Position numbers and translations under genes: made by a program
Notes under the pieces: model-generated
Database searches by the model: none
Seen by the model: only the letters and a program-made list of their open reading frames with translations
What the model was told of the DNA's origin: nothing
NCBI GenBank assembly: GCA_920105625.2
Contig: OV050031.1
Location: 88,607,995-88,671,994 of the forward strand
DNA from: Clusia tigrina
Taxonomy: Eukaryota > Arthropoda > Insecta > Diptera > Clusiidae
Reading direction: 5' to 3'
Length of the DNA stretch: 64,000 bases
Shown: piece by piece, positions 42,495 through 55,700 of the stretch
Layout of the letters: every line of letters begins with the position of its first letter
Position numbering within the stretch: position 1 is the first letter of the stretch

Positions 42495-45095
42495 GTTCTG
42501 CTGCCTTCTCTATGAGTATATATACCCCTTTCTGTCTCAGTCGGCGCCACAGCCTCTGTTAGCGTCTCAGTACCTGGCGCTGTCGATTGGGGGGTCTGCT
42601 GCCTTCTCTATGCATATATATACCCCAATCTACCTCAGTCGACGTCTCAGTCGGCGTCGCAGCCACTGTCAGCGTTTCTGTATTCGTCTCAGTTGCTGCC
42701 GCTGCCGATTGGGGGGGTCTGCTGCTTCTATATGCCTATATCTACCCCTATCTGCCTCAGTCTGCATCTCAGTCGGCGTCGTAGCATCTGTCAGCGTATC
42801 TGTCTGTGTCTCAGTCGCTGCCGCTGTCGATTGGGGGGTCTGCTGCCTTCTCTATGCTTAAATCTACCCCTATCTGCCGCAGTCTGTGTCTCAGTCGGCG
42901 TCGCAGCCTCTTTCAGCGTCTCTGTAGGTGTCTCAGTCGCTGCCGCTGTCGATTGGCGGGGTCTGCTGCCTTCTCTATGCCAATATCTACCCCTATATCC
43001 CTCAGTCGGCGTCTCAGTCGGCTTCGCAGCCTCTGTCAGCGTTACTGTAGGCATCTCAGTCGTTGCCGTTCTCGAATGGCAGGGTCTGCTGCCTTCTCTA
43101 TGCCAATATCTACCCCTATCTGCGTCAGGCGGCGTCTCAGTCGGCGTCGCAGCCTCTGTCAGCGTCTCTGTAGGTGTCTCAGTCGCTGCCGGGGTCTGCT
43201 GCCTTCTCTATGCCAATATATACCCCTATCTGCGTCAGTTGGCATCGCAGCCTCTGTCAGCGTCTCTGTAGGCGTCTCAGGCCGTGTTGCTGTCGATTGG
43301 GGAGGTCTGCTTCCTTCTCTATGCCTATATCTACCCCTATCTGCCTCAGTCGGCGTCTCAGTCGGCGTCGCAGCCTCTATCGGCGTCTCTGTAGGCGTCT
43401 CAGTCGCTGCCGCTGTCGAATGGCAGGGTCTGCTGCCTTCTCTATGCCAATATCTACCCCTATCTGCGTCAGGCGGCGTCTCAGTCGGCGTCGCAGCCTC
43501 TGTCAGCGTCTCTGTAGGCGTCTCAGGCGGTGCTGCTGTCTATTGGGGGGTCTGCTGCCTGCTCTATGCCAATATTTAGCCCTATCTGCCTCAGTCGGCG
43601 TGTCAGTCGGCGTCTCAGTCGGCGTCGCAGCCTCTGCCAGCGCCCCTGTAGGTGTTTCAGTCGCTGCCGCTTTCGATTGGGGGGTCTGCTGCCTTCTCTA
43701 TTCCTACATCTACCCCTATCAGCCTTAGTCGGCGTCTCAGTCGGCGTCGCAGCCTCTGTCAGCGTCTCTGTAGGCGTGTCAGTCGCTGTTGCTATCGATT
43801 GGGGGGTCTGCTGCCTTCTCTATGCCAATATCTACCCCTATCTGCCTCAATCGGCGTCTCACTCAGCGTCGCAGCTTCTGTCAGCGTCTCAGTTGCTGCC
43901 GCTGTCGATTGGGTGGTCTGCTGCCTTCTCTATGCCTATATCTACCCCTATCTGCCTCAGTCGGCGTCGCAGCCTTTGTCAGCGTTTCTGTAGGTGTCTC
44001 AGTTGCTGCCGCTGTCGTTTGGGGGGTCGGCTGCCTTCTATTTGCCTATATCTACCCCTATCTGCCTCAGTCGGCGTCTCAGTCGGCGTCTCAGCCTCTG
44101 TCAGCGTCTCTGTAGGCGTCTCAGTCGCTGCCGCTGTCGATTGGGGGGTCTGCTGCCTTCTCTATGCCTATATCTACCCCTATCTGCCTCAGTCGGCGTC
44201 TCAGCCTCTGTCAGCGTTTCTGTAGGCGTCTCAATCGCTGCCGCTGTCGATTGGGGGTGTGCTGCCTTCACTAAGCCTATATCTACCCCTATCTACCTCA
44301 GTCGGCGTCTCAGTCGGCGTCGCTTCCTCTTTCAGCGTCTCTGTAGGTGTCTCAGTCGCTGTCGCTGTCGAATGGCGGGGTCTGCTGCCTTCTCTATGCC
44401 AATATCTACCCCTATCTACGTCAGGCGGCGTCTCAGTCGGCGTCGCAGCCTCTGTCAGCGTCTCTGTAGGCGTCTCAGGCGGTGTTGCTGTCTATTGGGG
44501 GGTCTGCTGCCTTCTCTATGCATATATCTACCCCTATCTGCCTCAGTCGGCGTCTCAGTCAGCGTCGAAGCCTCTTTCAGCGTCTCTGTAGGCGTCTCAG
44601 TCGCTGCCGCTGTCGATTGGGCGGTCTGCTGCTTTCTCTATGCCTATATCTATCCCAATCTGCCTCAGTCGGTGTCTCAGTCGGCGTCCCAGCCTCTGTT
44701 AGCGTCTCTGTAGGCGACTCAGTCGTTGTCGCTGTCGATTGGGGGGTCTGCTGCTTTTTCTACGCCTATATCTATCCATATCTGCCTCAGTCGGCGGCTC
44801 AGTCGGCGTCGCAGACTCTGTCACAACCTCTGTTAGCGTCTCAGTAACTGGCGCTGTAGATTGGGGGATCTGCTGCCTTCTCTATGCCTATATCTACCCC
44901 TATCTGCCTCAGTCGGCGTCTCAGTCAGGGTCGCAGAGTCTATCAGCGTCTCTGTAGGCGTCTCAGTCGCTGCCGCTGTCGATTGGGGGGTCTGCTGCCT
45001 TCTCTATGCCTATATCTACCCCTATCTGCCTCAGTCGGCTTCGCAGCCTCTGTCAGCGTATCTGTAGGCGTCTAAGTCGTTGCCGCTGTCGATTG
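42494..45095 (+). repeat. 2.6-kb higher-order unit, copy B
   Basis: Tandem partner of 39.89-42.49 kb, ending at GTCTAAGTCGTTGCCG near 45.07 kb, where copy A had GTCTAAGTCGTTGCC before the junction. The offset stays at 2,604 throughout, meaning almost no net indels since duplication. Confidence 0.96.
43174..43730 (+). repeat. Recurring marker cassette (TTTAGCC group), representative
   Basis: Ordered group: GCTGCCGGGG monomer, CAGGCCGTGTTG monomer, CAGGCGGTG..GTCTATT monomer, a three-unit 134-class monomer containing CCAATATTTAGCC, then GCGCCCCTGTAGG and TTCCTACATC (TTCCTATATC in others). The TTTAGCC monomer itself lies near 18001, 26607, 38246, 40971, 43575, 45370, 49805, 51025, 53309 and 54529. 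In copies beyond 45 kb the first members are replaced but the later ones persist (GCGCCTCTGTAGG, TATCATCCTCAG). Confidence 0.9.
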
Positions 45096-48000
45096 GGGGG
45101 TCTGCTGCCTTCACTATGCCTATATCTACCCCTATCTACCTCAGTCGGCGTCTTAGTCGGCATCGCTTCCTCTGTCAGCGTCTCTGTAGGTGTCTTAGTC
45201 ACTGCCGCTGTCGAATGGCGGGGTCTGCTGCCTTCTCTATGCCAATATCTACCCCAATCATCCTCAGTCGGCGTCTCAGTCGACGTCGCAGCCTCTGTCA
45301 GCGTCTCTGTAGGCGTCTCAGGCGGTGTTGCTGTCTATTGGGGGGTCTGCTGCCTGCTCTATGCCAATATTTAGCCCTATCTGCATCAGTCGGCGTGTCA
45401 GTCGGCGTCTCAGTCAGCGTCGCAGCCTCTGTCAGCGCCTCTGTAGGTGCTTCCGTCGCTGCCGCTGTCGATTTAGGGGGGTCTGCTGCCTTCTCTATTC
45501 CTATATCTACCCCTATCATCCTCAGTCGGCGTTTCAGTCGACGTCGCAGCCTCTGTCAGCGACTCTGTAGGCGTGTCAGTCGCTGCCGCTGTCGATTGGG
45601 TGGTCTGCTACCTTCTCTATGCCAATATCTACCCCTATCTGCCTCAGTCGGCGTCTCCGTCGGCGTCGCAGCCTCTTTCAGCGTCTCTGTAGGCGTCTCA
45701 GTCGCTGCCGCTGTCGATTGGGTGGTCAGCTGCCTTCTCTATGTCTATATCTACCCCTATCTGCCTTAGTCGGCGTCGCAGCCTCTGTCAGCGTTTCTGT
45801 AGGTGTCTCAGTTGCTGCCGCTGTCGATTGGGGGGTCTGCTGCTTTTTCTACGCCTATATCTGCCCCTATCTGCCTCAGTCGGCGTCTCAGTCGGCGTCG
45901 CAGCATCTGTCAGCATCTCTGTAGGCGTCTCAGTCGCTGCCGCTGTTGATTGGGGGGGTCTGCTGACTTCTCTATGCGTATATCTACCCCTATCTGCCGC
46001 AGTCGGCGTCTCAGTCGGCGTCCCTGCCTCTGTCAGCGTCTCTGTAGGCGTCTCAGTGGCTGCCGCTGCCGATTGGGTGGTCTGCTGCCTTCTCTATGCC
46101 TATATCTACCCCTATCTGCCTCAGTCGGCGTCGCAGCTTCTGTCAGCGTTTTGGTAGGTGTCTCAGTTGCTGCCGCTGTCGATTGGGGGTCTGCTGCCTT
46201 CTCTATGCGTATATCTACCCCTATCTGCCGCAGTATGCGTCTCAGCCGGCGTCGCAGCCTCTGTCACCGTCTCTGTAGGCGTCTCAGTCGTTCCCGCTGT
46301 CGATTGGGGGGTCTGCTGCTTTTTCTACGCCTATATCTGCCTCAGTCGGCGTCTCAGTCGGCGTCGAAGCCTCTTTCAGCGTCTCTGTAGGCGTCTCAGT
46401 CGCTGCCGCTGTCGATTGGGAGGTCTGCTGCCTTCTCTATGCCTATATCTATCCCTATCTGCCTCAGTCGGTGTCTCAGTCGGCGTCCCAGGCTCTGTCA
46501 GCGTCTCTGTAGGCGTCTCAGTCGCTGCCGCTGTCGATTGGGAAGTCTGATGCCTTCTCTATGCCTATATCTATCAATATCTGCTTCAGTCGGTTTCTCA
46601 GTCGGCGTCCCAGCCTCTGTCAGCGTCTCTGTAGGCGTCTCAGTCGTTGCCGCTGTCGATTGGGGGGTCTGCTGCCTTCTCTATGTGTATATCTACCCCT
46701 ATCTGCCTCAGTCGGCGTCTCAGTCGGCGTCGAAGCCTCTTTCAGCGTCTCTGTAGGCGTCTCAATCGCTGCCGATGTCGATTGGGTGGTCTGCTGCCTT
46801 CTCTATGTCTATATCTACCCCTATCTGCCTCAGTCGGCGTCGCAGCCTCTGTCAGCGTTTCTGTAGGTGTCTCAGATGCTGCCGCTGTCGATTGGGGGTT
46901 TGCTGCCTTCTCTATGCCTATATCTACCCCTATCTCCCTCAGTCGGCGTCTCAATTGGCTTCGCAGCCTCTGTCAGCGTATCTGTAGGCGTCTCAGTCGA
47001 TTGGGGGGTCTGCTGCCTTCACTATGCCTATATCTACCCCTATCTACCTCAGTCGGCGTCTCAGTCGGCGTCGCTTCCTCTGTCAGCGTCTCTGTAGGTG
47101 TCTCAGTCACTGCCGCTGTCGAATGGCGGGGACAGCTGCCTTCTCTATGCCAATATCTACCCCTATCTGCGTCAGGCGGCGTCTCATTGGGCGTTGCAGC
47201 CTCTGTCAGCGTCTCTGTAGGTGTCTCAGTCGCTGCCGCTGTCGATTTGGGGGGTCTGCTGCCTTCTCTATGCGTATATCTACCCCTATCTGCCGCAGTA
47301 TGCGTCTCAGCCGGCGTCGCAGCTTCTGTCAGTGTCTCTGTAGGCGTCTCAGTCACTGCCGCTGTCGATTGGGTGGTCAGCTGCCTTCTCTATGTCTATA
47401 TCTACCCCTATCTGCCTCAATCGGCGTCTCCGTCAGTGTCCCAGCTTCTGTCAGCGACTTTCTAGGCGTCTCAGTCGCAGCCGCTGTCGATTGGGTGGTC
47501 TGCTGCCTTCTCTATGCCAATATCTACCCCTATCAGCCTTAGTCGGCGTCTCAGTCGGCGTCGCAGCCTCTTTCAGCGTCTCTGTAGGCGTCTCAGTCGC
47601 TGCCGCTGTCGATGGGGGGGTCTGCTGCCTTCTCTATGCGTATATCTACCCCTATCTGCCGCAGAATGCGTCTCAGCCGGCGTCACAGCTTCTGTCAGCG
47701 TCTCTGTAGGCGTCTCAGTCGCTGCCGCTGTCGATTAGGTGGTCAGCAGCCTTCTCTATGTCTATATCTACCCCTATCTGCCTCAGTCGGCGTCGCAGCC
47801 TCTGTCAGCGTTTCGGTAGGTGTCTCAGTTGCTGCCGCTGTCGATTGGGAGGTCTGCTGGCTTCTCTATGCGTATATCTACCCCTATCTGCCGCAGTATG
47901 CGTCTCAGCCGGCGTCGCAGCCTCTGTCACCGTCTCTGTAGGCGTCTCAGTCGTTCCCCCTGTCGATTAGGGGGTCTGCTGCTTTTTCTACGCCTATATT

Positions 48001-48940
48001 TTAAACTATCTGCCTCAGTCGGCATCTCAGTCGGCGTCGAAGCCTCTTTCAGCGTCTCTGTAGGCGTCTCAGTCGCTGCCGCTGTCGATTGGGAGGTCTG
48101 CTGCCTTCTCTATGCCTATATCTATCCCTATCTGCCTCAGTCGGTGTCTCAGTCGGCGTCCCAGGCTCTGTCAGCGTCTCTGTAGGCGTCTCAGTCGCTG
48201 CCGCTGTCGATTGGGAGGTCTGCTTCCTTCTCTATGCCTATATCTATCCCTATCTGCCTCAGTCGGTGTCTCAGTCGGCGTCCCAGCCTCTGTCACCGTC
48301 TCTGTAGGCGTCTCAGTCGTTGCCGCTGTCGATTGGGGGGGTCTGCTGCTTTTTCTAAGCCAATATTTTCCCCTATCTGCCTCAGTCGGTGTCTCAGTCG
48401 GCGTCCCAGCCTCTGTCAGCGTCTCTGTAGGCGTCTCAGTCGTTGCCGCTGTCGATTGGGGGGTCTGCTGCCTTCTCTATGTGTATATCTACCCCTATCT
48501 GCCTCAGTCGGCGTCTCAGTCGGCGTCGAAGCCTCTTTCAGCGTCTCTGTAGGCGTCTCAATCGCTGCCGCTGTCGATTGGGTGGTCTGCTGCCTTCTCT
48601 ATGTCTATATCTACCCCTATCTGCCTCAGTCGGCGTCGCAGCCTCTGTCAGCGTTTCGGGAGGTGTCTCAATTGCTGCCGCTGTCGATGGGGGGGTCTGG
48701 TGCCTTCTCTATGCGTATATCTACCCCTATCTGCCGCAGTATGCGTCTCAGCCGGCGTCGCAGCCTCTGTCACCGTCTCTGTAGGCGTCTCAGTCGTTCC
48801 CGCTGTCGATTGGGGGGTATGCTGCTTTTTCTACGCCTATATTTTAAACTATCTGCCTCAGTAGGCGTCTCAGTCGGCGTCGAAGCCCCTTTCAGCGTCT
48901 CTGTAGGCGTCTCAGTCGCTGCCGCTGTCGATTGGGAGGT
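45095..48940 (+). repeat. Transition domain to the TTTTTCTACGCC family
   Basis: From here monomers with CTGCTTTTTCTACGCC, ATATCTATCCCTATC, GTCGGTGTCTCAG and GCGTCGAAGCCTCTTTCAG become frequent. Internal repeats include 46.16-46.55 kb against 47.82-48.19 kb (offset 1,662-1,673) and 46.62-46.87 kb against 48.42-48.66 kb (offset 1,796). A TTTAGCC monomer lies near 45370. A short unit near 46.99-47.02 kb lacks about two hexamers (CAGTCGATTGG). No gene is seen. Confidence 0.85.
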
Positions 48941-49039
48941 CTTCTGCCTTCTCTATGCCTATATCTATCCCTATCTGCCTCAGTCGGTGTCTCAGTCGGC
49001 GTCCCAGCCTCTGTCAGCGTCTCTGTAGGCGTCTCAGTC

Positions 49040-51220
49040 GTTGCCGCTGTCGATTGGGGGGTCTGCTGCTTTTTTTACGCCTATATCTATCACTATCTGC
49101 CTCAGTCGGCGTCTCAGTCGGCGTCGCTTCCTCTGTCAGCATCTCTGTAGGTGTCTCAGTCGTTGCCGCTGTCGATTGGGGGGTCTGCTGCCTTCACTAT
49201 GCCTATATGTACCCCTATCTACCTCAGTCGGCGTCTCAGTCGGCGTCCCAGCCTCTGTCAGCGTCTCTGTAGGCGTCTCAGTCGCTGCCGCTGTCGATTG
49301 GGGGGTATGCTGCCTTCTCTATGCCTATATCTACCCCTATCTGCCTCAGTCGGCGTCTCAGCCTCTGTCAGCGATTCTGTAGGCGTCTCAGTCGCTGCCG
49401 CTGTCGATTGGGGGTTTGCTGCCTTCTCTATGCCTATATCTACCCCTATCTCCCTCAGTCGGCGTCTCAGTCGGCTTCGCAGCCTCTGTTAGCGTATCTG
49501 TAGGCGTCTCAGTCGTTGCCGCTGTCGATTGGGGGGAATGCTGCATTCACTATGCCTATATCTACCCCTATCTACCTCAGTCGGCGTCTCAGTCGGCGTC
49601 GCTTCCTCTGTCAGCGTCTCTGTAGGTGTCTCAGTCACTGCCGCTGTCGAATGGCGGGGTCTGCTGCCTTCTCTATGCCAATATCTACCCCTATCTGCGT
49701 CAGGCGGCGTCTCATTCGGCGTTGCAGCCTCTGTCAGCGTCTCTGTAGGCGTCTCAGGCGGTGTTGCTGTCTATTGGGGGTCTGCTGCCTGCTCTATGCC
49801 AATATTTAGCCCTATCTGCATCAGTCGGCGTGTCAGTCGGCGTCTCAGTCAGCGTCGCAGCCTCTGTCAGCGCCTCTGTAGGTGCTTCAGTCGCTGCCGC
49901 TGTCGATTTGGGGGTCTGCTGCCTTCTCTATTCCTATATCTACCCCTATCATCCTCAGTCGGCGTCTCAGTCGACGTCGCAGCCTCTGTCAGCGCCTCTG
50001 TAAGTGTCTCAGTTGCTGCCGCTGTCGATTGGGGGGTCTGCTGCCTTCTCTATGCGTATATCTACCCCTATCTGCCGCAGTATGCGTCTCAGCCGGCGTC
50101 GCAGCCTCTGTCACCGTCTCTGTAGGCGTCTCAGTCGTTCCCGCTGTCGATTGGGGGGTATGCTGCTTTTTCTACGCCTATATTTTAAACTATCTGCCTC
50201 AGTAGGCGTCTCAGTCGGCGTCGAAGCCTCTTTCAGCGTCTCTGTAGGCGTCTCAGTCGCTGCCGCTGTCGATTGGGGGGTCTGCTGCTTTTTCTACGCC
50301 TATATCTATCACTATCTGCCTCAGTCGGCGTCTCAGTCGGCGTCGCTTCCTCTGTCAGCATCTCTGTAGGTGTCTCAGTCGTTGCCGCTGTCGATTGGGG
50401 GGTCTGCTGCCTTCACTATGCCTATATGTACCCCTATCTACCTCAGTCGGCGTCTCAGTCGGCGTCCCAGCCTCTGTCAGCGTCTCTGTAGGCGTCTCAG
50501 TCGCTGCCGCTGTCGATTGGGGGGTATGCTGCCTTCTCTATGCCTATATCTACCCCTATCTGCCTCTTTCGGCGTCTCAGCCTCTGTCAGCGATTCTGTA
50601 GGCGTCTCAGTCGCTGCCGCTGTCGATTGGGGGTCTGCTGCCTTCTCTATGCCTATATCTACCCCTATCTCCCTCAGTCGGCGTCTCAGTCGGCTTCGCA
50701 GCCTCTGTTAGCGTATCTGTAGGCGTCTCAGTCGTTGCCGCTGTCGATTGGGGGGAATGCTGCATCCACTATGCCTATATCTACCCCTATCTACCTCAGT
50801 CGGCGTCTCAGTCGGCGTCGCTTCCTCTGTCTGCGTCTCTGTAGGTGTCTCAGTCACTGCCGCTGTCGAATGGCGGGGTCTGCTGCCTTCTCTATGCCAA
50901 TATCTACCCCTATCTGCGTCAGGCGGCGTCTCATTCGGCGTTGCAGCCTCTGTCAGCGTCTCTGTAGGCGTCTCAGGCGGTGTTGCTGTCTATTGGGGGG
51001 TCTGCTGCCTGCTCTATGCCAATATTTAGCCCTATCTGCATCAGTCGGCGTGTCAGTCGGCGTCTCAGTCAGCGTCGCAGCCTCTGTCAGCGCCTCTGTA
51101 GGTGCTTCAGTCGCTGCCGCTGTCGATTTGGGGGTCTGCTGCCTTCTCTATTCCTATATCTACCCCTATCATCCTCAGTCGGCGTCTCAGTCGACGTCGC
51201 AGCCTCTGTCACCGTCTCTG
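49040..51220 (+). repeat. 1.22-kb (ten-monomer) sub-repeat, two tandem copies
   Basis: 49.05-50.00 kb matches 50.27-51.22 kb at offset 1,219-1,220 (49151 to 50370, 49321 to 50540, 49529 to 50748). Shared marks include GGGGGGAATGCTGCATTC (CATCC in the second), CATTCGGCGTTGCAG and TTTAGCC. Because it sits inside the 3.5-kb unit, the same pair recurs at 52.7-54.7 kb, giving four cassettes, one partial at its left end. Confidence 0.93.
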
Positions 51221-52725
51221 TAGGCGTCCCAGTCGTTACCGCTGTCGATTGGGGGGTCTGCTGCCTTCTCTATGTGTATATCTACCCCTATCTGCCTCAG
51301 TCGGCGTCTCAGTCGGTGTCGAAGGCTCTTTCAGTGTCTCTGTAGGCGTCTCAATCGCTGCCGCTGTCGATTGGGTGGTCTGCTGCCTTCTTTTTGTGTA
51401 TATCTACCCCTATCTGCCTCAGTCGGCGTCGCAGCCTCTGTCAGCGTTTCGGTAGGTGTCTCAGTTGCTGCCGCTGTCGATTGGGGGGTCTGCTGCCTTC
51501 TCTATGCGTATATCTACCCCTATCTGCCGCAGTATGCGTCTCAGCCGGCGCCGCAGCCTCTGTCACCGTCTCTGTAGGCGTCTCAGTCGTTGCCGCTGTC
51601 GATTGGGGGTCTGCTGCTTTTTCTACGCCTATATCTACCCCTATCTGCCTCAGTCGGCGTCTCAGTCGGCGTCGCAGCCTCTGTCAGCATCTCTGTAGGC
51701 GTCTCAGTCGCTGCCGCTGTCGATGGGGGGGGGTCTGCTGCCTTCTCTATTCCTATATCTACCCCTATCATCCTCAGTCGGCATCTCAGTCGACGTCGCA
51801 GCCTCTGTCAGCAACTCTGTAGGCGTCTAAGTCGCTGCCGCTGTCGATTGGGAGGTCTGCTGCCTTCTCTATGCGTATATCTATCCCTATCTGCCTCAGT
51901 CGGTGTCTCAGTCGGCGTCCCAGGCTCTGTCAGCGTCTCTGTAGGCGTCTCAGTCGTTGCCGCTGTCGATTGGGGGGTCTGCTGCTTTTTCTACGCCTAT
52001 ATCTACCCCTATCTGCCTCAGTCGGCGTCTCAGTCGGCGTCGCAGCCTCTGTCAGCATCTCTGTAGGCGTCTCAGTCGCTGCCGCTGTCGATGGGGGGGG
52101 TCTGCTGCCTTCTCTACCCCTATCTGCCGCAGTAAGCGTCTCAGCCGGCGTCGCAGCCTCTGTCACCGTCTCTGTAGGCGTCTCAGTCGTTGCCGCTGTC
52201 GATTGGGGGTTCTGCTGCTTTTTCTACGCCTATATTTTCCCCTATCTGCCTCAATCGGCGTCTCAGTTGGCGTCGAAGCCTCTTTCAGCGTCTCTGTAGG
52301 CGTCTCAGTCGCTGCCGCTGTCGATTGGGAGGTCTGCTGCCTTCTCTATGCCTATATCTATCCCTATCTGCCTCAGTCGGTGTCTCAGTCGGCGTCTCAG
52401 CCTCTGTCACCGTCTCTGTAGGCGTCTCAGTCGTTGCCGCTGTCGATTGGGGGGGTCTGCTGCTTTTTCTACGCCAATATTTTCCCCTATATGCCTCAGT
52501 CGGCGTCGAAGCCTTTTACAGCGTCTCTGTAGGCGTCTCAGTCGCTGCCGCTGTCGATTGGGAAGTCTGCTGCCTTCTCTATACCTATATCTATCGATAT
52601 CTGCATCAGTCGGTGTCTCCGTCGGCGTCCCAGCCTCTGTCAGCGTCTCTGTAGGCGTCTCAGTCGTTGCCGCTGTCGATTGGGGGGTCTGCTGCTTTTT
52701 CTACGCCTATATCTATCACTATCTA
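49220..52725 (+). repeat. 3.5-kb higher-order unit, copy 1
   Basis: All landmarks recur 3,504 bp later (49321 to 52825, 51025 to 54529, 51394 to 54898), rising to 3,506 after two G-tract length changes near 51725 and 52092. The crossover lies at about 49.22 and 52.72 kb, where ACCTCAGTCGG follows different left contexts (TATATGTACCCC against TATCACTATCT). Confidence 0.96.
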
Positions 52726-55700
52726 CCTCAGTCGGCGTCTCAGTCGGCGTCCCAGCCTCTGTCAGCGTCTCTGTAGGCGTCTCAGTCGCTGCCGCTGTCG
52801 ATTGGGGGGTATGCTGCCTTCTCTATGCCTATATCTACCCCTATCTGCCTCAGTCGGCGTCTCAGCCTCTGTCAGCGATTCTGTAGGCGTCTCAGTCGCT
52901 GCCGCTGTCGATTGGGGGTTTGCTGCCTTCTCTATGCCTATATCTACCCCTATCTCCCTCAGTCGGCGTCTCAGTCGGCTTCGCAGCCTCTGTTAGCGTA
53001 TCTGTAGGCGTCTCAGTCGTTGCCGCTGTCGATTGGGGGGAATGCTGCATTCACTATGCCTATATCTACCCCTATCTACCTCAGTCGGCGTCTCAGTCGG
53101 CGTCGCTTCCTCTGTCAGCGTCTCTGTAGGTGTCTCAGTCACTGCCGCTGTCGAATGGCGGGGTCTGCTGCCTTCTCTATGCCAATATCTACCCCTATCT
53201 GCGTCAGGCGGCGTCTCATTCGGCGTTGCAGCCTCTGTCAGCGTCTCTGTAGGCGTCTCAGGCGGTGTTGCTGTCTATTGGGGGTCTGCTGCCTGCTCTA
53301 TGCCAATATTTAGCCCTATCTGCATCAGTCGGCGTGTCAGTCGGCGTCTCAGTCAGCGTCGCAGCCTCTGTCAGCGCCTCTGTAGGTGCTTCAGTCGCTG
53401 CCGCTGTCGATTTGGGGGTCTGCTGCCTTCTCTATTCCTATATCTACCCCTATCATCCTCAGTCGGCGTCTCAGTCGACGTCGCAGCCTCTGTCAGCGCC
53501 TCTGTAAGTGTCTCAGTTGCTGCCGCTGTCGATTGGGGGGTCTGCTGCCTTCTCTATGCGTATATCTACCCCTATCTGCCGCAGTATGCGTCTCAGCCGG
53601 CGTCGCAGCCTCTGTCACCGTCTCTGTAGGCGTCTCAGTCGTTCCCGCTGTCGATTGGGGGGTATGCTGCTTTTTCTACGCCTATATTTTAAACTATCTG
53701 CCTCAGTAGGCGTCTCAGTCGGCGTCGAAGCCTCTTTCAGCGTCTCTGTAGGCGTCTCAGTCGCTGCCGCTGTCGATTGGGGGGTCTGCTGCTTTTTTTA
53801 CGCCTATATCTATCACTATCTGCCTCAGTCGGCGTCTCAGTCGGCGTCGCTTCCTCTGTCAGCATCTCTGTAGGTGTCTCAGTCGTTGCCGCTGTCGATT
53901 GGGGGGTCTGCTGCCTTCACTATGCCTATATGTACCCCTATCTACCTCAGTCGGCGTCTCAGTCGGCGTCCCAGCCTCTGTCAGCGTCTCTGTAGGCGTC
54001 TCAGTCGCTGCCGCTGTCGATTGGGGGGTATGCTGCCTTCTCTATGCCTATATCTACCCCTATCTGCCTCTTTCGGCGTCTCAGCCTCTGTCAGCGATTC
54101 TGTAGGCGTCTCAGTCGCTGCCGCTGTCGATTGGGGGTTTGCTGCCTTCTCTATGCCTATATCTACCCCTATCTCCCTCAGTCGGCGTCTCAGTCGGCTT
54201 CGCAGCCTCTGTTAGCGTATCTGTAGGCGTCTCAGTCGTTGCCGCTGTCGATTGGGGGGAATGCTGCATCCACTATGCCTATATCTACCCCTATCTACCT
54301 CAGTCGGCGTCTCAGTCGGCGTCGCTTCCTCTGTCTGCGTCTCTGTAGGTGTCTCAGTCACTGCCGCTGTCGAATGGCGGGGTCTGCTGCCTTCTCTATG
54401 CCAATATCTACCCCTATCTGCGTCAGGCGGCGTCTCATTCGGCGTTGCAGCCTCTGTCAGCGTCTCTGTAGGCGTCTCAGGCGGTGTTGCTGTCTATTGG
54501 GGGGTCTGCTGCCTGCTCTATGCCAATATTTAGCCCTATCTGCATCAGTCGGCGTGTCAGTCGGCGTCTCAGTCAGCGTCGCAGCCTCTGTCAGCGCCTC
54601 TGTAGGTGCTTCAGTCGCTGCCGCTGTCGATTTGGGGGTCTGCTGCCTTCTCTATTCCTATATCTACCCCTATCATCCTCAGTCGGCGTCTCAGTCGACG
54701 TCGCAGCCTCTGTCACCGTCTCTGTAGGCGTCCCAGTCGTTACCGCTGTCGATTGGGGGGTCTGCTGCCTTCTCTATGTGTATATCTACCCCTATCTGCC
54801 TCAGTCGGCGTCTCAGTCGGTGTCGAAGGCTCTTTCAGTGTCTCTGTAGGCGTCTCAATCGCTGCCGCTGTCGATTGGGTGGTCTGCTGCCTTCTTTTTG
54901 TGTATATCTACCCCTATCTGCCTCAGTCGGCGTCGCAGCCTCTGTCAGCGTTTCGGTAGGTGTCTCAGTTGCTGCCGCTGTCGATTGGGGGGTCTGCTGC
55001 CTTCTCTATGCGTATATCTACCCCTATCTGCCGCAGTATGCGTCTCAGCCGGCGCCGCAGCCTCTGTCACCGTCTCTGTAGGCGTCTCAGTCGTTGCCGC
55101 TGTCGATTGGGGGTCTGCTGCTTTTTCTACGCCTATATCTACCCCTATCTGCCTCAGTCGGCGTCTCAGTCGGCGTCGCAGCCTCTGTCAGCATCTCTGT
55201 AGGCGTCTCAGTCGCTGCCGCTGTCGATGGGGGGGGGGTCTGCTGCCTTCTCTATTCCTATATCTACCCCTATCATCCTCAGTCGGCATCTCAGTCGACG
55301 TCGCAGCCTCTGTCAGCAACTCTGTAGGCGTCTAAGTCGCTGCCGCTGTCGATTGGGAGGTCTGCTGCCTTCTCTATGCGTATATCTATCCCTATCTGCC
55401 TCAGTCGGTGTCTCAGTCGGCGTCCCAGGCTCTGTCAGCGTCTCTGTAGGCGTCTCAGTCGTTGCCGCTGTCGATTGGGGGGTCTGCTGCTTTTTCTACG
55501 CCTATATCTACCCCTATCTGCCTCAGTCGGCGTCTCAGTCGGCGTCGCAGCCTCTGTCAGCATCTCTGTAGGCGTCTCAGTCGCTGCCGCTGTCGATGGG
55601 GGGGGGTCTGCTGCCTTCTCTACCCCTATCTGCCGCAGTAAGCGTCTCAGCCGGCGTCGCAGCCTCTGTCACCGTCTCTGTAGGCGTCTCAGTCGTTGCC

